Below, piece by piece: positions 28,189 to 38,191 of a stretch of 64,000 nucleotides of DNA (positions are counted from its first letter, which is position 1; every line of letters starts with the position of its first letter). Position numbers and translations under genes: made by a program. The notes under the pieces are model-generated. The model ran no database searches. It had not been told where the DNA came from and saw nothing but the letters and a program-made list of their open reading frames with translations. Source of the stretch: Oculatella sp. LEGE 06141. Lineage in GTDB: Bacteria; Cyanobacteriota; Cyanobacteriia; Elainellales; Elainellaceae. The stretch is from NCBI RefSeq assembly GCF_015207605.1, contig NZ_JADEWO010000022.1, forward strand, positions 33,933-97,932, given 5' to 3'.

Positions 28189-29943
28189 ATGCTGAATAAA
28201 GTTTCAGAAAAAACAATGCATCGCGTCCGCTGGCTGTTGGCCATCGGTTGGCTTCTGTTAATTGCGTCTTTGTTTTATGACCCCATTACGCCAGCATTTA
28301 CACTACCAACCAACCTGGACAGTCCGTTTCGCCTAAAGCCCGAGATTTATCTTGACCCAGAGCGGTGTGTCAAAATTCGGGAGGCGTGCGTTCCAGAACA
28401 ACCCTTTGCGATGGGTGCATTGATCTGGTGGGCGATGATTGTGCCATCCGGTATTTTTATCTTGCTGGTGTTTGGGCATGAAGTGTGGCGGCGAATTTGC
28501 CCACTCTCCTTCTTCTCTCAAATTCCAAGAGCGTTGGGGATTCAGCGGCGACGGCAGGTGGTTGACCCCCTGACAGGTGAAGTTCGTCGCGAGTTAGTCA
28601 CCATTGGCGAAAACTCGTGGCTGGGAAAAAACCATCTCTATGTTCAGTTTGGGCTGTTCTTCCTGGGGTTGGGTTTGCGGATTTTGTATGTCAACTCCGA
28701 TCGCGTCGCCTTGGGCAGCTTTTTAATTGGCACCATTATTTGCGCGATTATAGTGGGCTATCTGTATGCCGGCAAAAGCTGGTGTCAGTACTTTTGCCCG
28801 ATGGCACCCGTGCAGATGGTTTATACCGGGCCGCGAGCGCTCTTGGGTAGTCAGGCACATCTGGAACAAAAGCCAGCCATTACTCAATCCATGTGTCGCA
28901 CCGTTGACCCCGCCACCAAGCAGGAGCGCAGCGCTTGTGTGAGTTGCAAAATGCCCTGCATCGACATTGATGCCGAGAAAAATTATTGGACTGAGTTAAA
29001 CAAACCAGGTCGGCGGTTGGTGCAGTATGGCTACCTGGGGATGGTGATCGCGTTCTACTTGTATTATTTCCTCTACGCCGGTAACTGGGACTATTACTTT
29101 ACAGGTGCGTGGACGCATGAAGAAGACCAGATTACGAAGATATTTGACCCCGGTTTCTATATCTATGGTCAGGTTCTTCCCATTCCCAAGGCGGTAGCGG
29201 TTTACATTACATTTGCCGTGTTAACTGCAATCACCTTCACAATCGGGTGGATTTTGGAGAAGCAGTATCGCACCTTTGCATCATGGCGTGGCCGCACGGT
29301 ATCGGCACTGCAAGCCCAACATGTTGCGTTTACCATCTTCACGATTGCCTCGTTCTGGACTTTCTTTTCCTACGGCGCTCGTCCTTCATTGAACCGCTTA
29401 CCTCCCATGGGGGTGCTGGCCTTCAATGGTGTCGTCGTCCTGGTTGGCTCGATGTGGTTATTCCGCACCTTTAGCCGCACCCGTGCTCAGTATGAGCGGG
29501 AGAGTATGTCTACCAGCTTACGCAAGCAGCTTCAAAAGCTTCAGCTCGACACCAGCTTGTTAGAAGGACGGTTTGTTGAGGATCTTTCCTCTGATGAGGT
29601 CTATACCCTGGTGAAGGTGCTGTCGGGCTACTCTCAACAGTTGCGGCTGCAATCCTACACCGAGATTATGGAAGACCTGTTAGAACAGCGAGTGGTTGAT
29701 GTTCCCGGCAGTTATGACTTTTTCGCCAAGTTGCGGCAAGACCTTCAGATCAAAGATTCTGACCACTTTGCCACCATTGAAGCGATCGCCGCGACCCATC
29801 CAGAGCTATTGATGTCTGCCCAAACCCATGAAGTGTCTGCGGAGCATCATGATGCAGCGACCCTGGCTAAAACGATCGCCAAACGGCTACGTAACGATCG
29901 CCCAGGCAATGCGTCCTCCACATCTGGACGACGACGATGGTAA
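28189..29943 (+). CDS. NapH/CcoG-like membrane iron-sulfur protein
   Basis: About 584 residues with six or seven membrane helices. Two cytoplasmic CP loops typical of the NapH/NosR/CcoG superfamily are present: RRICPLSFF (C104) and WCQYFCP (C199, C203). A third cysteine group, C236 with C250, C253 and C257 (CVSCKMPC), could hold a 4Fe-4S cluster. A further pair (C60, C67) sits in the first outer loop. The C-terminal 130 residues are soluble and helical, with no recognised domain. Family members pass electrons across or along the membrane. The start is uncertain: GTG at 28180 or ATG at 28189. The next gene, a reductase-ferredoxin fusion, begins 71 bp later and is a natural electron donor. Confidence 0.8.
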   Translation: MLNKVSEKTMHRVRWLLAIGWLLLIASLFYDPITPAFTLPTNLDSPFRLKPEIYLDPERCVKIREACVPEQPFAMGALIWWAMIVPSGIFILLVFGHEVWRRICPLSFFSQIPRALGIQRRRQVVDPLTGEVRRELVTIGENSWLGKNHLYVQFGLFFLGLGLRILYVNSDRVALGSFLIGTIICAIIVGYLYAGKSWCQYFCPMAPVQMVYTGPRALLGSQAHLEQKPAITQSMCRTVDPATKQERSACVSCKMPCIDIDAEKNYWTELNKPGRRLVQYGYLGMVIAFYLYYFLYAGNWDYYFTGAWTHEEDQITKIFDPGFYIYGQVLPIPKAVAVYITFAVLTAITFTIGWILEKQYRTFASWRGRTVSALQAQHVAFTIFTIASFWTFFSYGARPSLNRLPPMGVLAFNGVVVLVGSMWLFRTFSRTRAQYERESMSTSLRKQLQKLQLDTSLLEGRFVEDLSSDEVYTLVKVLSGYSQQLRLQSYTEIMEDLLEQRVVDVPGSYDFFAKLRQDLQIKDSDHFATIEAIAATHPELLMSAQTHEVSAEHHDAATLAKTIAKRLRNDRPGNASSTSGRRRW

Positions 29944-30014
29944 GACGCGAATGCACTGTTTCTAAAGCATTTCTATGGCACTACAGAGAGTTGTGACAGG
30001 AGGATTGGTACGCC

Positions 30015-31610
30015 ATGTTGAGACTAAAATCAGTTAACTTTGAGCAGCAGCAGTTTCAGAAACATCACCTTGACCAAACCCGTCCCGACCAAATGGAATG
30101 GAGCATTGGCCGCCATAATACATGTGACGTTGTGCTGCCTAGCCCAGAGGTGAGTCGGGTACATGGGCGGATTGTCTTCAAGGGTGATGCGTATCACTTT
30201 ATTGATGTGGGCAGCACCTCCGGTTCACTTCTCAATGGTGAAGTTATTTCAGCCAATGATCATCGGTTGCTGCATACAGGGGATTTGCTTCAAATTGGCG
30301 AAACCTTTTTGTATGTAGAGGAGGTATCACCTCCGACTCCCTTTGCCTCTGGCTCAGACTTAATGTTGGGAGATGCTTGTATGCTGACCGAAAAACCGTG
30401 GACGGATGAGGAGTTGGTCTGCCGTTGCAGTCGCATCATTGACGAAACGGCAGATGTGAAGACGTTCTGTTTCATAGCGGAACCATCGGTTTTGTTTAGC
30501 TACAAGCCAGGGCAATTTGCCAACCTGAAGCTAGAGATTGATGGGAAATCAGTGATTCGCCCCTATTCGATCTCGTCGTCTCCTAGCCGTCCATGCCATC
30601 TCAGCCTGACCGTGAAACGAGTGCCTGCGCCAGCAGATCAGACCGATCTGCCTCCTGGATTGGTGTCTAACTGGCTGCATGATCATCTCAAGGTGGGCGA
30701 TCGCGTCAAGCTGATCGGTGGCCCGATGGGACACTTTACCTGCTTACCCAACTTGCCAGCCAAAATGCTGCTGATTTCAGCCGGAAGCGGCATCACGCCC
30801 ATGATGTCGATGTCGCGCTGGGTGCAAGATACGATCGCCGATTGCGACATTGTCTTTCTCCATAGTGCCCGTACGCCCAAGGACATTGTGTTCCACGGCG
30901 AACTGGAAACTATGGCCGCCCAGCTAGACAACTTTCGTTTAGCCGTAACCATGACTCAGCCCACCCTGGGGCAGCCCTGGATGGGGTTCACCGGACGAAT
31001 TTCCGAATCGATGCTGCACATGGTTGCCCCCGATCTAAACGATCGCGCCGTCTTTGTCTGTGGTCCCAATGGATTCATGCAAGGGGTGAAATCGACCCTG
31101 GAAGGTATGAACTATCCAATGGAGAAATACCAAGAAGAAAGCTTTGGTGGCAAAAAGGCAGCACCGCCGAAGGCACCCGCTGCCGTTGCTGCGTCCTCAA
31201 CCACGGCGCGAGTGCGACCAATGCCGCCACCGGCTGCGGCTCGCAATGGTAAAGGAACCCCTACCGAGGTTCTGTCTCCAGCCGCCATGACGGCTACTAT
31301 TCCTGTGACGGCTCCGGCTGCGGCTCCGGCTGCGGCTCCGGCTGGCGATCCAGCCATTAGCTTTGCTAAATCTGGACAGGAAGTAGCCGCCGACGGCAAT
31401 ACGTCAATTTTGGAATTGGCCGAGCAGGAAGGGGTGGAAATTCGCAATGCTTGCCGGGTGGGTGCCTGCGGTGCGTGCAAAGTCCATGCCTCCCAGGGAG
31501 AGGTTCGATATGATACGCCCCCAATGGCACTCACAGCGGCAGACCAAAAAGCAGGCTATGTACTCGCGTGTGTAGCGTACCCGGTCAACCGAGTGGTGGT
31601 TGAAGCGTAG
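30015..31610 (+). CDS. FHA - ferredoxin reductase - [2Fe-2S] ferredoxin fusion
   Basis: The 531-residue protein has an FHA domain at about 10-100 with the phosphothreonine-binding pattern (IGRHNTCD, SRVHGRI, GSTSGSLLNG). A flavin/NAD(P) reductase follows at about 130-375, with RPYSISSS at 182 for FAD, GSGITPMM at 257 and CGPNGFM at 349 for nicotinamide. A Pro/Ala-rich linker spans about 380-445 and includes a 12-bp tandem repeat. The C-terminal plant-type ferredoxin has C480, C485, C488 and C519. AGGAGG precedes the ATG. The protein should move electrons from NAD(P)H through FAD to the 2Fe-2S centre and then perhaps to the membrane protein upstream. FHA fused to such a reductase is unusual. 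Confidence 0.85.
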   Translation: MLRLKSVNFEQQQFQKHHLDQTRPDQMEWSIGRHNTCDVVLPSPEVSRVHGRIVFKGDAYHFIDVGSTSGSLLNGEVISANDHRLLHTGDLLQIGETFLYVEEVSPPTPFASGSDLMLGDACMLTEKPWTDEELVCRCSRIIDETADVKTFCFIAEPSVLFSYKPGQFANLKLEIDGKSVIRPYSISSSPSRPCHLSLTVKRVPAPADQTDLPPGLVSNWLHDHLKVGDRVKLIGGPMGHFTCLPNLPAKMLLISAGSGITPMMSMSRWVQDTIADCDIVFLHSARTPKDIVFHGELETMAAQLDNFRLAVTMTQPTLGQPWMGFTGRISESMLHMVAPDLNDRAVFVCGPNGFMQGVKSTLEGMNYPMEKYQEESFGGKKAAPPKAPAAVAASSTTARVRPMPPPAAARNGKGTPTEVLSPAAMTATIPVTAPAAAPAAAPAGDPAISFAKSGQEVAADGNTSILELAEQEGVEIRNACRVGACGACKVHASQGEVRYDTPPMALTAADQKAGYVLACVAYPVNRVVVEA

Positions 31611-31619
31611 AGATAGGGG

Positions 31620-31766
31620 GCATTGCTGAATGCGAGCATGGTTCTTTGAGAAGTCTTATCTCTGATAGCCCCTGAATCCCCAAACTCTGCGGAAGGTTGC
31701 TGGCGCGGCAGCTACCCAGAACTGGGAGATTGGAAGAACGACTTCATCCTACAATTCAGCAACGCC
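31620..31766. repeat. MITE-like repeat, family 2
   Basis: Begins GCATTGCTGAATGCG and ends CAATTCAGCAACGCC, giving imperfect terminal inverted repeats about 147 bp apart. Same end sequence as the element at 19181. Confidence 0.6.
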
Positions 31767-31789
31767 AGTCAAATTTTATTGACCTGTAG

Positions 31790-31821
31790 CCCCTGGGTGC
31801 GATCGCACCCAGGGGTTTCTT
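31790..31821 (+). terminator. palindromic terminator with a HIP1 core
   Basis: CCCCTGGGTGC and GCACCCAGGGG meet around GATC, making a perfect 26-bp palindrome with GCGATCGC at its centre, followed by TTTCTT. It lies about 180 bp after the reductase fusion and just before the riboswitch. Confidence 0.75.
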
Positions 31822-31883
31822 GCACACAAGATTGTCGTTCGGTAAAGCGGGTTTAACTGAACCATGCTACTCTCTAGAGTGAT

Positions 31884-32147
31884 ATCGGTTCTGGTGGGGA
31901 ACAGCCATCAGACGCAAGGGGGAAAGTTCGGTGCAAATCCGGCGCTGTCCCGCAACTGTAAAAGAAGTGATGAGTGATGAATTGTGAGTTAATCGATCCA
32001 TCTCTAACCTCGGCGTTACTAAATGTCGGTATGAAAGCGGCGTGTTCATTGCTGCTATAGGGGCAATGCTAATTCCCCTACAACAGTCGTGCCTGCAATT
32101 AGCAACGCTCAAACCTCAACACTCTCCAAGCCAGAATGCCCGCCGAT
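31884..32147 (+). promoter_or_regulatory. cobalamin riboswitch, apparently interrupted
   Basis: The conserved cobalamin core is clear: GTTCGGTGCAAATCCGGCGC followed by TGTCCCGCAACTGTAA (31926-31961). A B12-box match, AGCCAGAATGCCCGCC, is at 32129-32144. The outer stem ATCGG (31884-31888) pairs with CCGAT (32143-32147). Between core and box lies a repeat with inverted ends (32012-32109). Without it the aptamer would be about 166 nt, near the usual size. No intact cobalamin-related gene follows: the next gene on this strand starts 700 bp on, after another repeat and decayed coding sequence. Confidence 0.8.
32012..32109. repeat. MITE-like repeat inside the riboswitch
   Basis: GCGTTACTAAATG at 32013-32025 matches, with two mismatches, the inverse of CAATTAGCAACGC at 32096-32108. 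The interior holds TAGGGG/CCCCTA as an inner stem. AACCTC occurs on both flanks (32006-32011 and 32112-32117), which might be a target duplication, although the right copy is not directly adjacent. Confidence 0.6.
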
Positions 32148-32251
32148 CGCAACCCTGTCGTTTTTCATCTGCGAGGTACGGATGATAGTCTGTTTAGCTT
32201 TTCTACGGTGGCTTTGCCGTCCTGCTTCTTTTCCAGGTCTGGATGCCCCTT

Positions 32252-32348
32252 TTACAGCAGTTCTCAATCGAGTCAGCCACAGTCTCGCCACGATGGGTGT
32301 GTGGTGTAGGGTTTGGTGTGGGGTGAATGCAAATGAAAATGGCTGTAA
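32252..32348 (+). repeat. MITE-like dispersed repeat, family 1, copy 3
   Basis: The best-preserved copy: starts TTACAGCAGTTCTCAATCGA and ends AATGGCTGTAA, 97 bp, with 7-bp terminal inverted repeats. Same orientation as copy 1. Confidence 0.8.
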
Positions 32349-32554
32349 GAGGATGTTTGAGCCGTAGCCAATGTGTTGCGATCGCCCCTTAAATCTGCCC
32401 CGTCAGGGAACTTTCGAGCCAGTTACTGTTTCAAAGTTTCCGTTCGGCTGAGCGCTCACGTCGAAGCCAGAACTGGAGGCTGAGCGCCTGCGGCAAGCCA
32501 GACGAAGGAGCGATTCGAGTCACAACCAGTGCTGTTTAACCTCCTTTGATTTAA

Positions 32555-32859
32555 AAAAATGCCCAACGTAGTCCATTGGTGCGGGTTCTGCCCTATTTGC
32601 CTGAAACTACGGTTCCCCGCATGAGTGTTGCTCAGTGGGTTGAAGAGGCATGATGAATCGTTTGGCATTGCTGGATAGGTCTATGCATCCTTGAACTGTT
32701 CGTATATTGCATCCTTCCCGATCCTCCTCAATTCCAGGCTGCGACGCGATCGTCCAGCCGAACGAAAGCTTTGAAGGGGCGGCAGCAACGTCCATTGCTC
32801 CTTATCCTGAAAGAACCATGATGCAAGCGGCTAAAGTATTGCGGGAGAAAAGCGCGTGA
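32555..32859 (+). pseudogene. possible decayed coding sequence (two fragments)
   Basis: Two stretches read like protein but have no usable beginning. Fragment A (32555-32653) contains VRVLPYLPETTVPRMSVAQW and ends at a TGA. Fragment B (32695-32859) contains AIVQPNESFEGAAATSIAPY and ends with its TGA overlapping the GTG start of the next gene (GTGA). The overlap hints that an upstream member of the lipid operon, or the riboswitch target, once stood here. I cannot name the parent protein, and the reading frames could be chance. Confidence 0.3.
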
Positions 32860-33293
32860 AAATTAAAGATACCGTTTGGCAGGGAAACTTTGGCTATTGG
32901 CAAAATTTATTTATTCACCAAAACATTCTGTTGATTGGCTACACGGCCTGGGATGGTTATCTGAGTTTTGGGCGCGGACTTGTGGTTTGCAATGTTACCA
33001 CACCCATCTCCCCATCTGTAGATTGGAGGACTGATCGTATTCTATTTAATCGCTCCTTTGTTCCGCAGGCAGAGACAACGGCTAACGTATCGGTTCTAAA
33101 AATGGAGCAAGACGCGATCGCCGCTTGCAGGGTGGCGATCGCCACCTACAATCCATCGGAAGCGATTGTCGTTTTAGTGAGCGGAAACAATGAGGTTGAT
33201 ATTAACCTGCTGCACCATCTCACTATTTCACCAACTGAATGTTATAACCAGGTACGCCAGCGTTGGGACGAGTTCCAACCCAGCGGTCTATGA
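32856..33293 (+). CDS. hypothetical protein, first intact gene of the lipid operon
   Basis: The 145-residue protein is of unknown family, possibly a small alpha/beta domain (NILLIGYTAWDGYLSFGRGL, then SEAIVVLVSGNNEVDINLL). There is no signal peptide. The start is a GTG overlapping the stop of an upstream fragment. Its stop overlaps an ATG (ATGA at 33290) in frame with the following desaturase. This packing suggests translational coupling and a role linked to fatty-acid modification, but the sequence gives no biochemical clue. Confidence 0.65.
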   Translation: MKIKDTVWQGNFGYWQNLFIHQNILLIGYTAWDGYLSFGRGLVVCNVTTPISPSVDWRTDRILFNRSFVPQAETTANVSVLKMEQDAIAACRVAIATYNPSEAIVVLVSGNNEVDINLLHHLTISPTECYNQVRQRWDEFQPSGL

Positions 33294-33361
33294 AAAGCCG
33301 TAGGTCGAACTCTGTTCAAACTGAAGTACCTTTGAAGCCAACTGTGAGGAAGATTAATTGC

Positions 33362-35459
<2,098 letters not shown>

Positions 35460-35576
35460 TTGAAGCACGCCTTGAGCAGAGGTTTTGCAGTCACCTCAGA
35501 GGTGGTTTGTTGACTGACAAAACTCAAAAGCCCTGACCCTCTCTCCCAGAACGCTGAACGTTGCAACCAACCTCGC

Positions 35577-35607
35577 AGGCTATACCTTTTGGTATAGCCT
35601 ATTTTTA
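35577..35607 (+). terminator. rho-independent terminator of the lipid operon
   Basis: AGGCTATACC and GGTATAGCCT form a perfect 10-bp stem with a TTTT loop, followed by ATTTTTAT. Confidence 0.9.
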
Positions 35608-35766
35608 TCGACACGTTGCTGTTTTTATATACCATACATTCACACGTTCAACCCGTTGGGCTTACTCCATAGGGTACAGAATGCGTCTGTCTCTGTGAGG
35701 AGTCTGATATAGCTTTAGTTAGCTACCTTGCAAGTATGGGAGACTGTCATTAATGGAATGAGCATT

Positions 35767-36396
35767 ATGGTTCGCAGAAACAAGCAAGCAGATAACGAAG
35801 AAAACGATGCAGCCATTGAACCACAAGCGGATTTAGGAACAAACAACGAACTCGATTTGGAGCAGGAAGTTCCCGATGGAGACGAATTAGAGGATATGGA
35901 AACGGCATTAGGTCTAGAGGAGGTCGAGCTAGACCAGGCTGTGATCGATACCGTTGCAGCAGACGACACGGATGATAATTTGGATGCCGATGACGACGGT
36001 ATATACGATGCAGCCGATGATGCTGAAATCGTAGACAACCGTCCACAGAAGGTAACTGAATCATATGGCACCGGGCTTCAGGGTAAGCCTGCCGACCGTG
36101 CCGGACGGTTTTCACGCCGTGGCGAACATCTACTAAACGCTCCCGACGCCGTATTAACAGGTGGCGATGTAGATGCTAACTACGAAGACGCAAACGCGGT
36201 GGGTGAAGAGGGAGTAGGCGGCACGGTTGCCACTCCCGATCAGGATATTGTTGAGGATTTGGCGGCGGCTGTTGGTGTAGAAATAGACGATTACACTGAC
36301 CTGAGAATCAATGAAATGCTGGAGCAACGAGACGATCGCCGTTGGGAACTGGAACCTAAATCCTCTGAAGATTACCAAAACCGACGCAGCGAATAA
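35767..36396 (+). CDS. DUF6335 family acidic protein
   Basis: About 209 residues, very rich in Asp and Glu in the first half. The C-terminal half matches the cyanobacterial DUF6335 pattern: VLTGGDVDANYEDA, then a GGTVATPDQD stretch, and RDDRRWELEP near the end. Function is unknown. Of several in-frame starts I prefer the ATG at 35767, with GGA nine bases upstream. The next gene, an HPF-cold-shock fusion, begins 48 bp after the stop, so both may belong to one stress-responsive unit. Confidence 0.75.
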   Translation: MVRRNKQADNEENDAAIEPQADLGTNNELDLEQEVPDGDELEDMETALGLEEVELDQAVIDTVAADDTDDNLDADDDGIYDAADDAEIVDNRPQKVTESYGTGLQGKPADRAGRFSRRGEHLLNAPDAVLTGGDVDANYEDANAVGEEGVGGTVATPDQDIVEDLAAAVGVEIDDYTDLRINEMLEQRDDRRWELEPKSSEDYQNRRSE

Positions 36397-36444
36397 GCAC
36401 TAACTCATACTGTTTTCTCGCTCACCACTATTGGAGACATTATT

Positions 36445-37080
36445 ATGAAAGTTCCGCCCGAAATTACCTATCGAGGTGTTGATAAGACCGCTGCGATCGA
36501 TGCTTTAGTCAATGAAAAGATTGCCAAACTAGAGCGAGTTTGCGATCACATCAGCAGTTGTCACATCGCCATTGAGAAGATCCACGATCGCCCTAAAGGT
36601 GGTTCTCCCTACCGTGTACGGCTCGACATTACCGTTCCCCCTGGTCATGAACTGGCCGCCGAAAGCAATCCCAGTCCTGGCGATCGCAACCAATATCCTG
36701 AACTGGATGTGGTAGTTCGCGATGCTTTTGATAAGGCATGGCGGCAACTGAGAGATCTATCTAAACAGCAGCAGGAATATGATAAAGGCCAGGTCAACGA
36801 TGGCGGACATGATACGACCGCTTTAGTCACCAAGCTGTTTCCTGAACAGGATTATGGCTTTATCAAAACGCTGGAGGGTGAGGATGTCTACTTCCACCGC
36901 AACAGCGTTCTCCATGATGATTTCGATCGCCTCAATGTGGGCACCGGAGTCAGATTTGAAGCGGTAGCGGATGAAGAAGGCATGTTACATGCCAGCACGG
37001 TTCAAATCGTCAACAAATCGGGTGCCAGTGTGGGCAAGGCAGAGGAAACATTGATCGAACCGCCGTTGGGCTGGGAATAA
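36445..37080 (+). CDS. HPF/RaiA-like ribosome-associated protein fused to a cold-shock domain
   Basis: In this 211-residue protein, residues 1-115 resemble the HPF/RaiA (S30AE) fold: ITYRGVDKTAAIDALVNEKI and YRVRLDITVPPG, with an amphipathic helix around RDAFDKAWRQL. Residues about 125-190 are a cold-shock-type OB fold with YGFIK and VYFHRNSV as RNP motifs. HPF proteins bind the 30S decoding region and silence ribosomes; the added RNA-binding domain suggests dual contact with ribosome and RNA. GGAGA precedes the ATG. This fusion occurs in other bacteria, so it is not itself new. Confidence 0.8.
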   Translation: MKVPPEITYRGVDKTAAIDALVNEKIAKLERVCDHISSCHIAIEKIHDRPKGGSPYRVRLDITVPPGHELAAESNPSPGDRNQYPELDVVVRDAFDKAWRQLRDLSKQQQEYDKGQVNDGGHDTTALVTKLFPEQDYGFIKTLEGEDVYFHRNSVLHDDFDRLNVGTGVRFEAVADEEGMLHASTVQIVNKSGASVGKAEETLIEPPLGWE

Positions 37081-37206
37081 CCCGCTATTAGTTCGGCTCC
37101 CGCAGGTGTTTTGTCTCTAATAGCCCTCTAGATTCCTCAATTCTGGGATTCGATGTCGTCGTTTAGCCCACTGGGGACTTTGAAGGTTTGAACCCCGACA
37201 GACTTG

Positions 37207-37236
37207 CGACAAATTCATACCCTTACTCAGCAATGC
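37207..37236 (-). repeat. family-2 repeat end (solo)
   Basis: On the minus strand this reads GCATTGCTGAGTAAGGGTAT and onwards, close to the ends of the repeats at 19181, 31620 and 32012. No matching second end is clear, so it may be a remnant. Confidence 0.45.
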
Positions 37237-37238
37237 GG

Positions 37239-37541
37239 TTAGAGGTAGGGATTAGTCTGATTGGGTAAGGCATCGGGGAGCTTTGTTCCTTCCTCCACGG
37301 AAGTTTGCACAGGTGTTCCTGGTGCCAGTTCCCAGAGTGGAGCCGTATCTGAGGCGTAGGGAATGGTATCGGCCTCTGGTGTCAAAAGCCCTGTCTCTGC
37401 TCCAGTTGAAAGAGCCAAATCATCCGACTCCGAAAACAACACAATGACTCGTACCCGACCGGGAGCAGACACATGCAACGGTTGATCTAAAAAGAGCATA
37501 CCTGCTTCATCTACGGTTCCTGTAACCTCGATCGCTTGCAT
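37239..37541 (-). CDS. antitoxin-like small protein
   Basis: About 100 residues. The N-terminal 40 residues (MQAIEVTGTVDEAGMLFLDQ and onward to VRVIVLF) match short cyanobacterial proteins often annotated as antitoxin-like or as conserved beta-hairpin proteins. The remainder is acidic and Pro/Thr-rich. GGAGGAAC just before the ATG fixes the start, 13 codons inside the longer open frame. No toxin partner is adjacent, so an antitoxin role is doubtful. Confidence 0.65.
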   Translation of the reverse strand: MQAIEVTGTVDEAGMLFLDQPLHVSAPGRVRVIVLFSESDDLALSTGAETGLLTPEADTIPYASDTAPLWELAPGTPVQTSVEEGTKLPDALPNQTNPYL

Positions 37542-37660
37542 AGTTCCTCCGGGGCGGTAACGATGACAAAATTCTATCAATGTCTCGAAACGAGCGATCG
37601 CTCATCTGAAACGTTTTGTAAGGAGCGATCGTTCCTTAGAGGATATTCCAAGTCCAGTCT

Positions 37661-37770
37661 GTAGCCCGATGTGTTGGGGTCTTGAGTGTGGCATACCGTG
37701 CGGCAAGTCAGCACAGGGCAACACTGGGTCTATTTCAAGGGTTGTCTGCCGAACGCTACGCCCTTACAAA
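37661..37770. repeat. dispersed repeat, family 3, copy 1
   Basis: Begins GTAGCCCGAT and ends GAACGCTACGCCCTTACA. About 70 percent similar by eye to 56222-56327. The start GTAGCCCGATC also appears alone at 44143. It lies next to a family-1 copy. Confidence 0.5.
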
Positions 37771-37776
37771 AGTCAC

Positions 37777-37866
37777 TTACAGCCATTTTCATTTGCATTC
37801 ACCACGCCTTAAACCCCACACCCATCTTGGCGAGACTGCGGCTGACTCGATTGAGAACTGCTGTAA
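37777..37866 (-). repeat. MITE-like dispersed repeat, family 1, copy 4
   Basis: Begins TTACAGCCATTTTCATTTGC and ends GAACTGCTGTAA, 90 bp. It has lost a few bases of a CCCACA run compared with copies 2 and 5. Confidence 0.8.
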
Positions 37867-37932
37867 TACAAAAGTCACTTGAACGGATATGAGGGGCAGC
37901 ATGGCGGCTGTCCTGTTTCAAACACCCTGTAA

Positions 37933-37969
37933 AAATGGGTGGAGGCGATCGCCTCCACCCATTTCTTAA
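37933..37969. terminator. palindromic hairpin with a HIP1 core
   Basis: A perfect 32-bp palindrome (37933-37964): AAATGGGTGGAGGCGATC and its mirror, with GGCGATCGCC at the centre, flanked by A-runs and TTTCTT. It is symmetric, so it could work on both strands. It is the downstream hairpin for the small minus-strand gene at 38060. Confidence 0.65.
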
Positions 37970-38059
37970 AAGCAAGGCTCTACATCACGTCAAGCCAGGA
38001 CTGTTCTAATAACTCCAGTGGCGATCGGCTCTACATCAAGCCCACTCCACCAGACAAAC

Positions 38060-38191
38060 TCAATTTTTGTCTTTTGTTTTGTCTTTCGGGGTTTGCTCTT
38101 GATTCCGCTCGGTCTCAAGATCTTGTAAAGCTTTGTAAATTAGCCAATTCGATAACTCATCCATGCTGACGCGATCGGGCACTTTAACCAT
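38060..38191 (-). CDS. small protein of 43 residues
   Basis: A short open frame: ATG at 38191, TGA at 38060-38062. The protein begins MVKVPDRVSMDELSNWLIYK and ends in a lysine- and aspartate-rich tail. The first 30 residues look like an amphipathic helix. AGAGAG lies upstream of the ATG, and a HIP1-core hairpin lies about 95 bp beyond the stop. The ordered, coding-like composition is the main evidence. Function is unknown. Confidence 0.55.
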   Translation of the reverse strand: MVKVPDRVSMDELSNWLIYKALQDLETERNQEQTPKDKTKDKN

